From positions 1 through 17,842 of the forward strand of contig DAIUBN010000040.1 of assembly GCA_036846645.1 (NCBI GenBank): a stretch of 17,842 nt of DNA, given 5' to 3'. This DNA is from JAAYUD01 sp036846645 (GTDB lineage Bacteria; Bacteroidota; Bacteroidia; Bacteroidales; Bacteroidaceae). A program made the translations under genes and the position numbers. The notes beneath the pieces were generated by a model that saw only the letters and a list, made by a program, of their open reading frames with translations, did not search any database and was not told the origin of the DNA. Shown here piece after piece: positions 6,328 through 12,834 of this stretch (positions are counted from its first letter, which is position 1; every line of letters starts with the position of its first letter).

Positions 6328-8060
6328 ATCTTATTTAGCCATTCACCAACTTCTGCAACTGTAGGGTTGGTAAGTCCAAGTTTGTATTTTTTATTAATAC
6401 CACATATATCCATTTGAAGTTTCTGAGGATTGACGTCCTTCATATCTTCAACAAGATTATAACCAGCTTTATAGAATACAGGTACCCAGTCTTCGCCAAT
6501 TCCTAAGGCTACGAATTTATCGGCCTTATCTCTTTTCACCTCTTTCTCGGGACGCATCTGCGGGAAGAATAATACTTCCTGAATAGTGCTCTGACCTGTC
6601 ATCAACATGACCAAACGGTCGATACCGATACCGATGCCACTCGTAGGAGGCATACCATATTGAAGAGCGCGCAAGAAATCCTGGTCAATAATCATAGCTT
6701 CGTCGTCACCTTTATCGGCCAGCTTCATCTGCTCCTTGAAACGTTCTTCCTGATCTATCGGATCGTTCAATTCTGAGTAGGCATTAGCCAATTCCTTACC
6801 GTTCACCATCAATTCGAAACGTTCGGTAAGTCCCGGTTTGCTACGATGCATTTTTGTAAGAGGAGACATTTCCACAGGATAATCAATAATAAAAGTAGGC
6901 TGGATATAAGTACCTTCGCAGAACTCTCCGAATATTTCATCAATCAGTTTGCCCTTGCCCATTGTATCGTCTATCTCTTCCATCTTCAATTTCTTGCAGA
7001 CTTCACGAATCTCGGCTTCTTCCATACCATTGAGGTCGTAGCCAGTCTTTTCCTTGATAGCATCGAGGATAGGAAGACGGCGATAAGGAGCTTTAAAACT
7101 GATTGTCTTACCATCTACAACACTTTCGCTAGAACCGTTTGCAGCAATACAGATGGTTTCGAGCATCTTCTCGGTGAAAGACATCATCCAGTTGTAATCC
7201 TTATACTGAACATAAAGTTCCATACAAGTAAATTCAGGATTGTGACTTCTATCCATTCCTTCATTACGGAAATTCTTACCTATTTCATATACACCTTCGA
7301 AACCACCAACAATCAATCTCTTCAAATAAAGTTCGGTTGCGATACGAAGATATAAATCAATATTGAGAGAATTATGATGAGTAATGAAAGGACGAGCACT
7401 AGCACCACCAGGTATCGACTGCAGAATAGGAGTTTCTACTTCTGTATATCCGGCACCGTTGAGAATATTACGTAATGTCTCTAGTATTTTGCTTCGCTTC
7501 AAGAAAGTCTCTTTAATACCATCATTAACGATAAGGTCTACATAACGTTGACGATAGCGCAGTTCAGGATCGTCGAAAGAATCGTATGCCACGCCATCCT
7601 TCATTTTTACAATAGGAAGTGGTTTAAGACTCTTGCTCAAGACAGTCAAGCTCTTGGCATGAACAGTAATCTCACCCATTTGGGTTCTGAAAACAAAACC
7701 TTCGATACCAACAATATCACCAATATCCAACAAGCGTTTAAATACAGCATTATACATATCGGGATGTTCTTCGGTAGCGATATCATCACGAGTGATATAA
7801 ACTTGGATACGACCTTTTGAATCTTGCAGTTCAACGAATGACGCTTTTCCCATTATTCGACGACTCATGATTCGGCCTGCAATAGAAACCTCACGTTTAG
7901 GTTCATCTTCTGCAGTATCTTTGAATTCGGCAATAATGTCTGTCGAAAACGCATTCGTTACATATTCTGCTGCGGGATAAGGATTAATTCCCATCTTGCG
8001 GAGCTCATCCAGACTGTTCCTACGGATAATTTCTTGCTCACTAAGTTCTAATACATTCAT
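6321..8060 (-). CDS. lysS: Lysyl-tRNA synthetase, class II, with a C-terminal extension
   Basis: The enzyme charges tRNA-Lys in the cytoplasm. An N-terminal OB-fold anticodon-binding domain (about 57-142, VSIAGRIMSRRIMGKASFVE) is followed by the class II catalytic core: motif 1 around 205-225 (YTEVETPILQSIPGG), motif 2 FRNEGMDRSHNPEF (264-277) and motif 3 GIGIGIDRLVM (475-485). The family core normally ends at the sequence here FFPQMRP (498-504). This protein continues for about 75 residues to 579, with a mixed helical tail including GIGEDWVPVFYKAGY and GINKKYKLG. As I recall, such a tail is usual in Bacteroides LysS; its role is not established. A -7 promoter box lies 30 bases upstream. It is the first gene of a leftward unit with gpsA and pgi and is divergent from the exported-protein unit. 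Confidence 0.97.
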   Translation of the reverse strand: MNVLELSEQEIIRRNSLDELRKMGINPYPAAEYVTNAFSTDIIAEFKDTAEDEPKREVSIAGRIMSRRIMGKASFVELQDSKGRIQVYITRDDIATEEHPDMYNAVFKRLLDIGDIVGIEGFVFRTQMGEITVHAKSLTVLSKSLKPLPIVKMKDGVAYDSFDDPELRYRQRYVDLIVNDGIKETFLKRSKILETLRNILNGAGYTEVETPILQSIPGGASARPFITHHNSLNIDLYLRIATELYLKRLIVGGFEGVYEIGKNFRNEGMDRSHNPEFTCMELYVQYKDYNWMMSFTEKMLETICIAANGSSESVVDGKTISFKAPYRRLPILDAIKEKTGYDLNGMEEAEIREVCKKLKMEEIDDTMGKGKLIDEIFGEFCEGTYIQPTFIIDYPVEMSPLTKMHRSKPGLTERFELMVNGKELANAYSELNDPIDQEERFKEQMKLADKGDDEAMIIDQDFLRALQYGMPPTSGIGIGIDRLVMLMTGQSTIQEVLFFPQMRPEKEVKRDKADKFVALGIGEDWVPVFYKAGYNLVEDMKDVNPQKLQMDICGINKKYKLGLTNPTVAEVGEWLNKIC

Positions 8061-8089
8061 TTAAACAGTTTTATATACTTATTAGAGGG

Positions 8090-8097
8090 CAAAAGTA
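8090..8097 (-). promoter_or_regulatory. Candidate lysS operon promoter (-7 box)
   Basis: TACTTTTG on the minus strand matches TAnnTTTG, 30 bases before the lysS ATG. T-rich sequence lies upstream but no TTTG falls at the 19-21 base spacing, so the -33 element is uncertain. Confidence 0.5.
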
Positions 8098-8199
8098 ATA
8101 ATAATTTTATGATAAACCGAATAAAACAGACTTATTAACGCACTATTGCCTTATTTCTTTCTTTTGTCAGACTCTTATAATATTTTACACCAATAAGAA

Positions 8200-8226
8200 T
8201 TTGATAAGCAAATAATGATTATCAAA
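8200..8226. repeat. 8+8-base inverted repeat in the divergent promoter region
   Basis: TTTGATAA (8200-8207) is mirrored by TTATCAAA (8219-8226) around an 11-base spacer. It lies upstream of both promoters, about 50 bases from the rightward -33 box. The size suits an operator for a dimeric regulator, but AT-rich DNA yields such dyads by chance. Confidence 0.3.
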
Positions 8227-8277
8227 ATAAGCCCTGCGCACAAAACAAATATTTATTTCATATATTCTCCTCGTGTT

Positions 8278-8308
8278 TTTGTTTTACATCATCTTATTGC
8301 TATCTTTG
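8278..8308 (+). promoter_or_regulatory. Perfect Bacteroidetes promoter of the exported-protein unit
   Basis: TTTG (8278-8281), 19 bases, then TATCTTTG (8301-8308) is an exact fit to TTTG-N19-TAnnTTTG. Transcription should start near 8314, about 40 bases before the ATG at 8353. This fixes the start of the first gene and argues against any upstream start. Confidence 0.75.
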
Positions 8309-8352
8309 CAATAAAGAGAAAAAGGCCTAATATCTACCTTGCACTTTTTAGA

Positions 8353-8847
8353 ATGAAAATAAAATATCTGATAGTAATTATCGTTTTACTGACAGAACAT
8401 TCATTTTGTCACGCTCAAAACTTCTCTTTGATAGTCAAGAGTGATTCTTTAGCATTTCTTGTGCTGAAGTCAGACTCCACTACCGACCAATGGCGACTTC
8501 CTTATCCTACATATCGCTTTTGTACCGGAGATGTTGATGGAGATGGCAAAGCCGATGCAATGGTAGGTGTGATAAATAGCACTCGTTTCTATCCGCAAAA
8601 AGGGAAAAGACTATTTGTTTTTAAAAATAAAAACGGTCGGGTTCGTCCGCTATGGTTAGGCTCCAAACTCGGCGGAATACTCCAAGATTTTCGTTTTATC
8701 AATGGCCGAATTCGGAGTTTGGAAACAACGACAGATAGAAAATATGTTGTGGCCGAATATGTTTGGCAGGTATTCGGCTTTTCATTCGAACGATTTATTG
8801 CCAAGGGGGTCAAAAAAAATGTAGCCATTCAATTATTTAACAACTGA
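8353..8847 (+). CDS. Small exported protein with an FG-GAP/VCBS-like calcium-binding motif
   Basis: From the ATG at 8353 the product is 164 residues. It starts with a signal peptide (MKIKYLIVIIVLLTEHSFCHA) with likely cleavage after A21, as in many Bacteroides proteins where the mature chain begins with Q. It has no good lipobox. The mature part is beta-rich and contains GDVDGDGKADAMVG (59-72), where D60, D62, D64 and D68 match the DxDxDGxxD calcium loop of FG-GAP/VCBS repeats. Only one such motif is present, so it is not a full beta-propeller. The frame is open upstream to 8215, but those 46 residues cross the promoter and lack secretion features, so I reject them. The DUF3160 gene follows after 5 bases. 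I know no function; a periplasmic or surface accessory role in the same unit is inference. Confidence 0.75.
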   Translation: MKIKYLIVIIVLLTEHSFCHAQNFSLIVKSDSLAFLVLKSDSTTDQWRLPYPTYRFCTGDVDGDGKADAMVGVINSTRFYPQKGKRLFVFKNKNGRVRPLWLGSKLGGILQDFRFINGRIRSLETTTDRKYVVAEYVWQVFGFSFERFIAKGVKKNVAIQLFNN

Positions 8848-8852
8848 CTGAT

Positions 8853-11231
8853 ATGAAAAGAATCTTATTTTTAGTGTTCGCAATCACTATTACTTTCAAC
8901 CTTTGTGCACAAAAAAAGAATCCGACAGTGATACTACCAGGAAATGGGCATATTGATATTGAGAAACTAAACAAACCGATAGATACCAATATCGACATAT
9001 CCAAACTTAGCATCAGTGAGCTGCGAGTGCTTCGAAACGCTTTTGCTGCGCGGCAGGGATATCTCTTTATGAGTGCCGATTTGAGAAGTCTTTTTTCACA
9101 GACTTCTTGGTATGACTCACTGATGTGGCAAAGGTTTGACGGACAGGACTCTATTGCGCCTATCAAATATTCTAAAGAAGAAGACTCATTCATTCAACAA
9201 TTGAAAAGCAAAGAAGATGAATTGATGAAATCCAATTTCAGAGCAGACAATAATAATAAGGTAAACATCAATAATCTGGTCAATCCTTTCCAGCTCGAAA
9301 CTTTCCAGCAACCATTAAAGGAAGCACTTGCAAAGAATGGTTTCGCAATTGTGCCCAATAACTTCTTGCAACTGTTTCAAATATACGAAAAGAATGATTA
9401 TCATGATTTTCCCAGTTTTGTAACAACAGACCTCTATCTCCAATTGTTCCATCTATACTTTGATTGCGCTTTGAAAGAAATAGAGCAAAACAAACTGAGT
9501 TTATCGATGACCAATCTTTGTTCTAAGATGATAAACGAAATGCGAAGCCGTATTCTCTCGGCTCACGATAAGCAGACTAAAGATGCAGCAGAATACAATC
9601 TAGCATACTTTTCGATAGCCTATTCTTTGATTACCGGAAAACCTATCGGTACATTGCCTCTTAAATATCGAACCATGGCCCAGAAAGAATTGCAACGTGT
9701 AAACAACTCGGTAAACGATTATTCCGACTTTCTAGGTTATAAAGATATACCTTTCAACTATAGTCTGTTCAAACCTAGAGGGCATTATACTAGGAATATT
9801 AGTTTGAAACGATACTTCAAAGCAATGATGTGGCTTCAAACAGTACCTTTCGGAACTGATAAGCCTCAGCAACTACGCCGTGCACTACTCATAGCAGAAG
9901 TCATCGGCGGAAATGCCCAACTAAAGAGTATATATAATAAGGTAAGCGATCCGATATCCTACTTGATGGGAACTCCCGACAACATAACAGTACTACAGGT
10001 CTACGATATCATCAAAAGTCATAGCGTTACACTAGCCAAACTGATGTCAGACGAGAAAGCTCTGAATGAAATAAGAGCATCTATAGAACAGTTAGCTCAG
10101 AAGCAAACCCGTATCAAACCAAAATTCGAATATTCCAGCAGATACAAAATCAATCTGATGCCTCAACGCTATATGCCCGATGCCGAAGTATTACAAGAGA
10201 TGGTCGATTATCAAAACGAACCGACAAAGCGAGCCACACCGAAAGGACTGGATGTGATGGCTGCAATGGGATGCAGTATTGCCGAACAGACTCTAATTGA
10301 TGAGTTGAAAGAAGATAGCAGTTGGAATAATTATAAATCAACACTCAGCAAGATGAAGTTGAGGATAAAAGATGTTGATTTTGATGGTACAATTGCTACA
10401 AAATGGATGGCTGCATTGAAAACTATGACAGATAAAGATACAAAATACCCCTACTTCATGCAGTCTTTGCAATGGGATAAGAAGAACTTGAATGCAGCGC
10501 TGGCATCATGGGCCGAATTGAAACACGATGCCATTCTTTATGCCAAGCAACCTATGGGTGCCGAATGTGGAGGTGCTATTCCCGATCCCGTAGTAAAAGG
10601 GTACGTAGAGCCCAATACTGCCTTCTGGACTAAGGCTCTTTCATTGCTAGACGCAACAAAGAATGTATATAAAAAATATGATTTGGCTAATGCCAAAATA
10701 AATAAGATAACAGAAAGGATTCGTGAAATCACAGAATTCTTGCTCAGCATGAGCAACAAAGAACTCTCGGGACAAAAGATTACTGACATGGAGTACAAAC
10801 AAATTGAAAAGATTGGTGCTACTTTCGAAAATATATCTCTCGACCTGATTCGCGAACCCAATCAGTTTCTGCAAGGTTGGGATGACGTGAAGTCAGAAGA
10901 CAAATCTATCGCTGTTACGGCAGATGTATACACTGCCAATGCAGACAACAACCCCCATCACAGTATACTTTATGAAGGAGTTGGACCAGCCGATGATATC
11001 TATGTTGTCATAGAAATGGACGGATACCTTTATCTTACTCGCGGTGCTGTCTTTTCGTATAGAGAATATCAACGTCCTACTACCGAACAACGTATGACAG
11101 ATGGAGAATGGCAAAAAGAATTGAAGATACATCCCCGACTTGGTGTACCTACTTGGATGAATGAAATAACTGTTCCTCTACCTAAAGCACCCGAAGATAA
11201 TGAAACGATATTCTATAGCTCAGGCTGCTAA
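8853..11231 (+). CDS. Exported YARHG-DUF3160 protein of unknown function
   Basis: The 792-residue protein begins with a signal peptide (MKRILFLVFAITITFNLCA) likely cut before Q20. Residues about 52-95 (ISELRVLRNAFAARQGYLF, then FSQTSWY) resemble a YARHG domain, a small extracellular domain often found near peptidoglycan- or zinc-binding proteins. The namesake residues are changed here to AARQG. From about residue 165 to near the end it resembles DUF3160: PSFVTTDLYLQLFHLYFD, then AKQPMGAECGGAIPDPVVKG-YVEPN, and ILYEGVGPADDIYVVIEMDG followed by LYLTRGAVFSYREY. The family is large, helical and functionally uncharacterised. The start is 5 bases after the preceding stop and the end overlaps the next gene by 32 bases, so the three genes should share one mRNA. 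Family assignment is from recalled motifs and not from a search. Confidence 0.85.
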   Translation: MKRILFLVFAITITFNLCAQKKNPTVILPGNGHIDIEKLNKPIDTNIDISKLSISELRVLRNAFAARQGYLFMSADLRSLFSQTSWYDSLMWQRFDGQDSIAPIKYSKEEDSFIQQLKSKEDELMKSNFRADNNNKVNINNLVNPFQLETFQQPLKEALAKNGFAIVPNNFLQLFQIYEKNDYHDFPSFVTTDLYLQLFHLYFDCALKEIEQNKLSLSMTNLCSKMINEMRSRILSAHDKQTKDAAEYNLAYFSIAYSLITGKPIGTLPLKYRTMAQKELQRVNNSVNDYSDFLGYKDIPFNYSLFKPRGHYTRNISLKRYFKAMMWLQTVPFGTDKPQQLRRALLIAEVIGGNAQLKSIYNKVSDPISYLMGTPDNITVLQVYDIIKSHSVTLAKLMSDEKALNEIRASIEQLAQKQTRIKPKFEYSSRYKINLMPQRYMPDAEVLQEMVDYQNEPTKRATPKGLDVMAAMGCSIAEQTLIDELKEDSSWNNYKSTLSKMKLRIKDVDFDGTIATKWMAALKTMTDKDTKYPYFMQSLQWDKKNLNAALASWAELKHDAILYAKQPMGAECGGAIPDPVVKGYVEPNTAFWTKALSLLDATKNVYKKYDLANAKINKITERIREITEFLLSMSNKELSGQKITDMEYKQIEKIGATFENISLDLIREPNQFLQGWDDVKSEDKSIAVTADVYTANADNNPHHSILYEGVGPADDIYVVIEMDGYLYLTRGAVFSYREYQRPTTEQRMTDGEWQKELKIHPRLGVPTWMNEITVPLPKAPEDNETIFYSSGC

Positions 11232-12147
11232 GTTCTGTCTATTACTGCTGCCAGCACTTTTATTGTCTGTCTCTGCCGTTGCAGGCGATACGCTGAGTTT
11301 ATCTTTCACCGGAGATATTCTTCTCGATAGAGGAGTAAGACAATTTATCAGAATAAAAGGAGCAGACGGTTTATTTTCGAAATCTATAGATTCTTTATTC
11401 AACCATTCGAAAATTGTAATTGGCAATTTAGAATGTCCTGCTACAAAGATAGAAGCTCCGATGTTCAAACGGTATATATTTAGAGCAGAACCCGAATGGT
11501 TGGAGGTATTGCATCGTCACGGCTTTACCCATCTCAATCTAGCCAATAATCATAGTATAGACCAAGGAAGAGATGGACTTATTGATACCCAGCAAAACAT
11601 CATCCGAGCAGGAATGATTCCTATCGGTGCAGGAGAGAATATGGAAGAAGCAGCTTATCCTATAATATTGGCAGTTCAACCTCGCAAAGTATATCTGGTA
11701 ACATCTCTGCAGATGGCACTCGAGAACTTCGACTATCTTACAAACAAGCCATGTGTCAGCCAGGAAAGTTTTGATTCATTGTTGCGACGTATCAAAGTTC
11801 TAAGACAGAATGAACCGAATAGCTATATCATTGTCACCCTTCATTGGGGAATGGAACATACGTTGAAAGCAATGCCATATCAACGTCAAGAAGCCCATCA
11901 GATAATAGATGCAGGGGCAAACTGCATTGTCGGTCATCATCCCCACGCCATGCAGAATGTAGAAACATACAAAAACTGCAAGATTTATTATAGCATAGGT
12001 AATTTCATCTTCGACCAAACGAAACCCATCAACACCAATGCTTGTGTAGTGAATATTAAAATATCCGAAACATCAGCCAAAGTGACGACAATTCCTATTA
12101 AAATAGAAAAATGTGTGCCACTTGTTTGTCAATTCATTTTTCAATAG
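11200..12147 (+). CDS. CapA-like (PGA_cap) exported metallophosphatase
   Basis: The 315-residue protein has a signal peptide (residues 1-28, cleavage near AVA-GD). The mature chain carries the CapA/PGA_cap set of metal-site motifs: TGDILLDRG (37-45), GNLECP (75-80), LNLANNHSID (112-121), LHWGMEH (214-220), GHHPHAMQ (245-252) and YSIGNFIFD (264-272). In poly-gamma-glutamate producers CapA helps anchor or export the polymer, but its enzymatic role is disputed. No capB or capC lies here, so polyglutamate synthesis is not implied. Its partner is the DUF3160 gene, whose last 32 bases it overlaps in another frame. The ATG at 11200 is needed to retain the signal peptide. At about 315 residues it is a minimal single-domain member. 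A promoter for the next gene is laid over its last codons and stop. Confidence 0.88.
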   Translation: MKRYSIAQAAKFCLLLLPALLLSVSAVAGDTLSLSFTGDILLDRGVRQFIRIKGADGLFSKSIDSLFNHSKIVIGNLECPATKIEAPMFKRYIFRAEPEWLEVLHRHGFTHLNLANNHSIDQGRDGLIDTQQNIIRAGMIPIGAGENMEEAAYPIILAVQPRKVYLVTSLQMALENFDYLTNKPCVSQESFDSLLRRIKVLRQNEPNSYIIVTLHWGMEHTLKAMPYQRQEAHQIIDAGANCIVGHHPHAMQNVETYKNCKIYYSIGNFIFDQTKPINTNACVVNIKISETSAKVTTIPIKIEKCVPLVCQFIFQ

Positions 12148-12155
12148 TAACTTTG
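12125..12155 (+). promoter_or_regulatory. Perfect promoter of the HD-domain gene, overlapping the capA-like stop codon
   Basis: TTTG (12125-12128), 19 bases, then TAACTTTG (12148-12155) fits TTTG-N19-TAnnTTTG exactly. The -33 box is inside the capA-like coding sequence and the -7 box begins on the base after its TAG stop. Transcription should start near 12161, about 43 bases before the ATG at 12204. Confidence 0.7.
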
Positions 12156-12163
12156 TTGCCCGT

Positions 12164-12187
12164 TAAGGTAATGTGTTTTATACCTTA
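12164..12187 (+). repeat. Hairpin at the 5' end of the HD-gene leader
   Basis: TAAGGTA (12164-12170) pairs with TACCTTA (12181-12187) around a 10-base loop. It sits within a few bases of the expected 5' end of the transcript, where a stem can protect mRNA from decay. It is too simple to call a riboswitch. Confidence 0.3.
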
Positions 12188-12203
12188 TTATATAAGAAGA
12201 CTT

Positions 12204-12743
12204 ATGATGGATCCTTTTTCAATAATTGATAAGTATTATCCAAACGACAATAGATTGAGGCAGATATTGGTACTTCACAGCAGTGCCGTAAAGCACAAAG
12301 CATTATGGATTGTAGATCATCATCCTGAGTTGGAAGCCGATAGAGAGTTTGTCTCAGAAGCTGCCATGCTCCATGATATTGGCATCTTCCTAACTAATGC
12401 TCCTTCTATCTGTTGCATGGGCAATGAACCATATATTCGTCACGGATTTCTTGGAGCTGAATTGATGCGCAAAGAAGGTTTTCCCCGCCACGCATTGGTT
12501 TGCGAACGCCATACCGGAGCCGGGTTGTCGCTTAGCGAGATTGAATTGCAGCAATTACCTGTTCCCCATAAAGACATGCTTCCGATAAGTATCGAAGAAC
12601 AGATTATTTGTTTTGCTGACAAGTTCTTTTCGAAGACCAAGTTGGAAGAAGAAAAAACAGTAGAGAGAGCCTTGTCAAGCATTTCTAAGTATGGAGAGGA
12701 AGGAGTAACAAGGTTCAAAAAATGGTGTAAAGTCTTCCTTTAG
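12204..12743 (+). CDS. HD-domain phosphohydrolase
   Basis: From the ATG at 12204 the product is 179 residues and cytoplasmic. It shows a complete HD-superfamily metal site: H25 (ILVLHSSAVK), the H57-D58 pair in AAMLHDIGIF, H80 (PYIRHGFLGAE), H103 (CERHTGAG) and D139 (ICFADKFF). HD proteins hydrolyse phosphomonoesters or nucleotides; the substrate here cannot be read from sequence. Small bacterial proteins of this HDIG-type layout are widespread and uncharacterised. The frame is open upstream to 12111, but the perfect promoter at 12125-12155 and a leader hairpin lie in that stretch, so translation should start at 12204 or the adjacent ATG at 12207. It has its own promoter, and lptD follows 91 bases downstream with its own -7 box. 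Confidence 0.88.
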   Translation: MMDPFSIIDKYYPNDNRLRQILVLHSSAVKHKALWIVDHHPELEADREFVSEAAMLHDIGIFLTNAPSICCMGNEPYIRHGFLGAELMRKEGFPRHALVCERHTGAGLSLSEIELQQLPVPHKDMLPISIEEQIICFADKFFSKTKLEEEKTVERALSSISKYGEEGVTRFKKWCKVFL

Positions 12744-12799
12744 AAAACTAAAAGATTAATAAAGTACGTCTAAAAAGCCATTATTTACCGAAGATTGAG

Positions 12800-12807
12800 T
12801 AATTTTG
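12800..12807 (+). promoter_or_regulatory. Candidate lptD promoter (-7 box)
   Basis: TAATTTTG matches TAnnTTTG, with an expected start near 12813 and a 22-base leader before the ATG at 12835. A second, imperfect box (TACTTTAG, 12813-12820) lies just after it. No clear -33 TTTG is seen. Confidence 0.45.
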
Positions 12808-12834
12808 TCGGTTACTTTAGCAAAAGTATATTGA

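Larger units (their letters stand above)
8061..8352. other. Divergent promoter region between lysS and the exported-protein unit
   Basis: This 292-base gap holds a leftward -7 box for lysS (8090-8097), an inverted repeat (8200-8226) and a perfect rightward promoter (8278-8308). A frame open from 8215 crosses the rightward promoter and is not used as coding sequence here. Confidence 0.75.

Noticed and set aside
6846..7355. Plus-strand open frame of 169 codons
   Set aside because: It is antisense to the catalytic core of lysS, whose motifs are intact; there is no promoter box or recognisable protein feature.
8215..8352. Possible 46-residue N-terminal extension of the FG-GAP-like protein
   Set aside because: The stretch contains the perfect promoter at 8278-8308, and the ATG at 8353 begins a clear signal peptide.
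11200..12147. Poly-gamma-glutamate capsule locus
   Set aside because: Only a CapA-like protein is present; no CapB-type ligase or CapC lies nearby, and the family is widespread outside polyglutamate producers.
12111..12203. Possible 31-residue N-terminal extension of the HD protein
   Set aside because: It overlaps the capA-like gene, the promoter and the leader hairpin, and adds a Cys-rich unconserved-looking segment before the HD domain.
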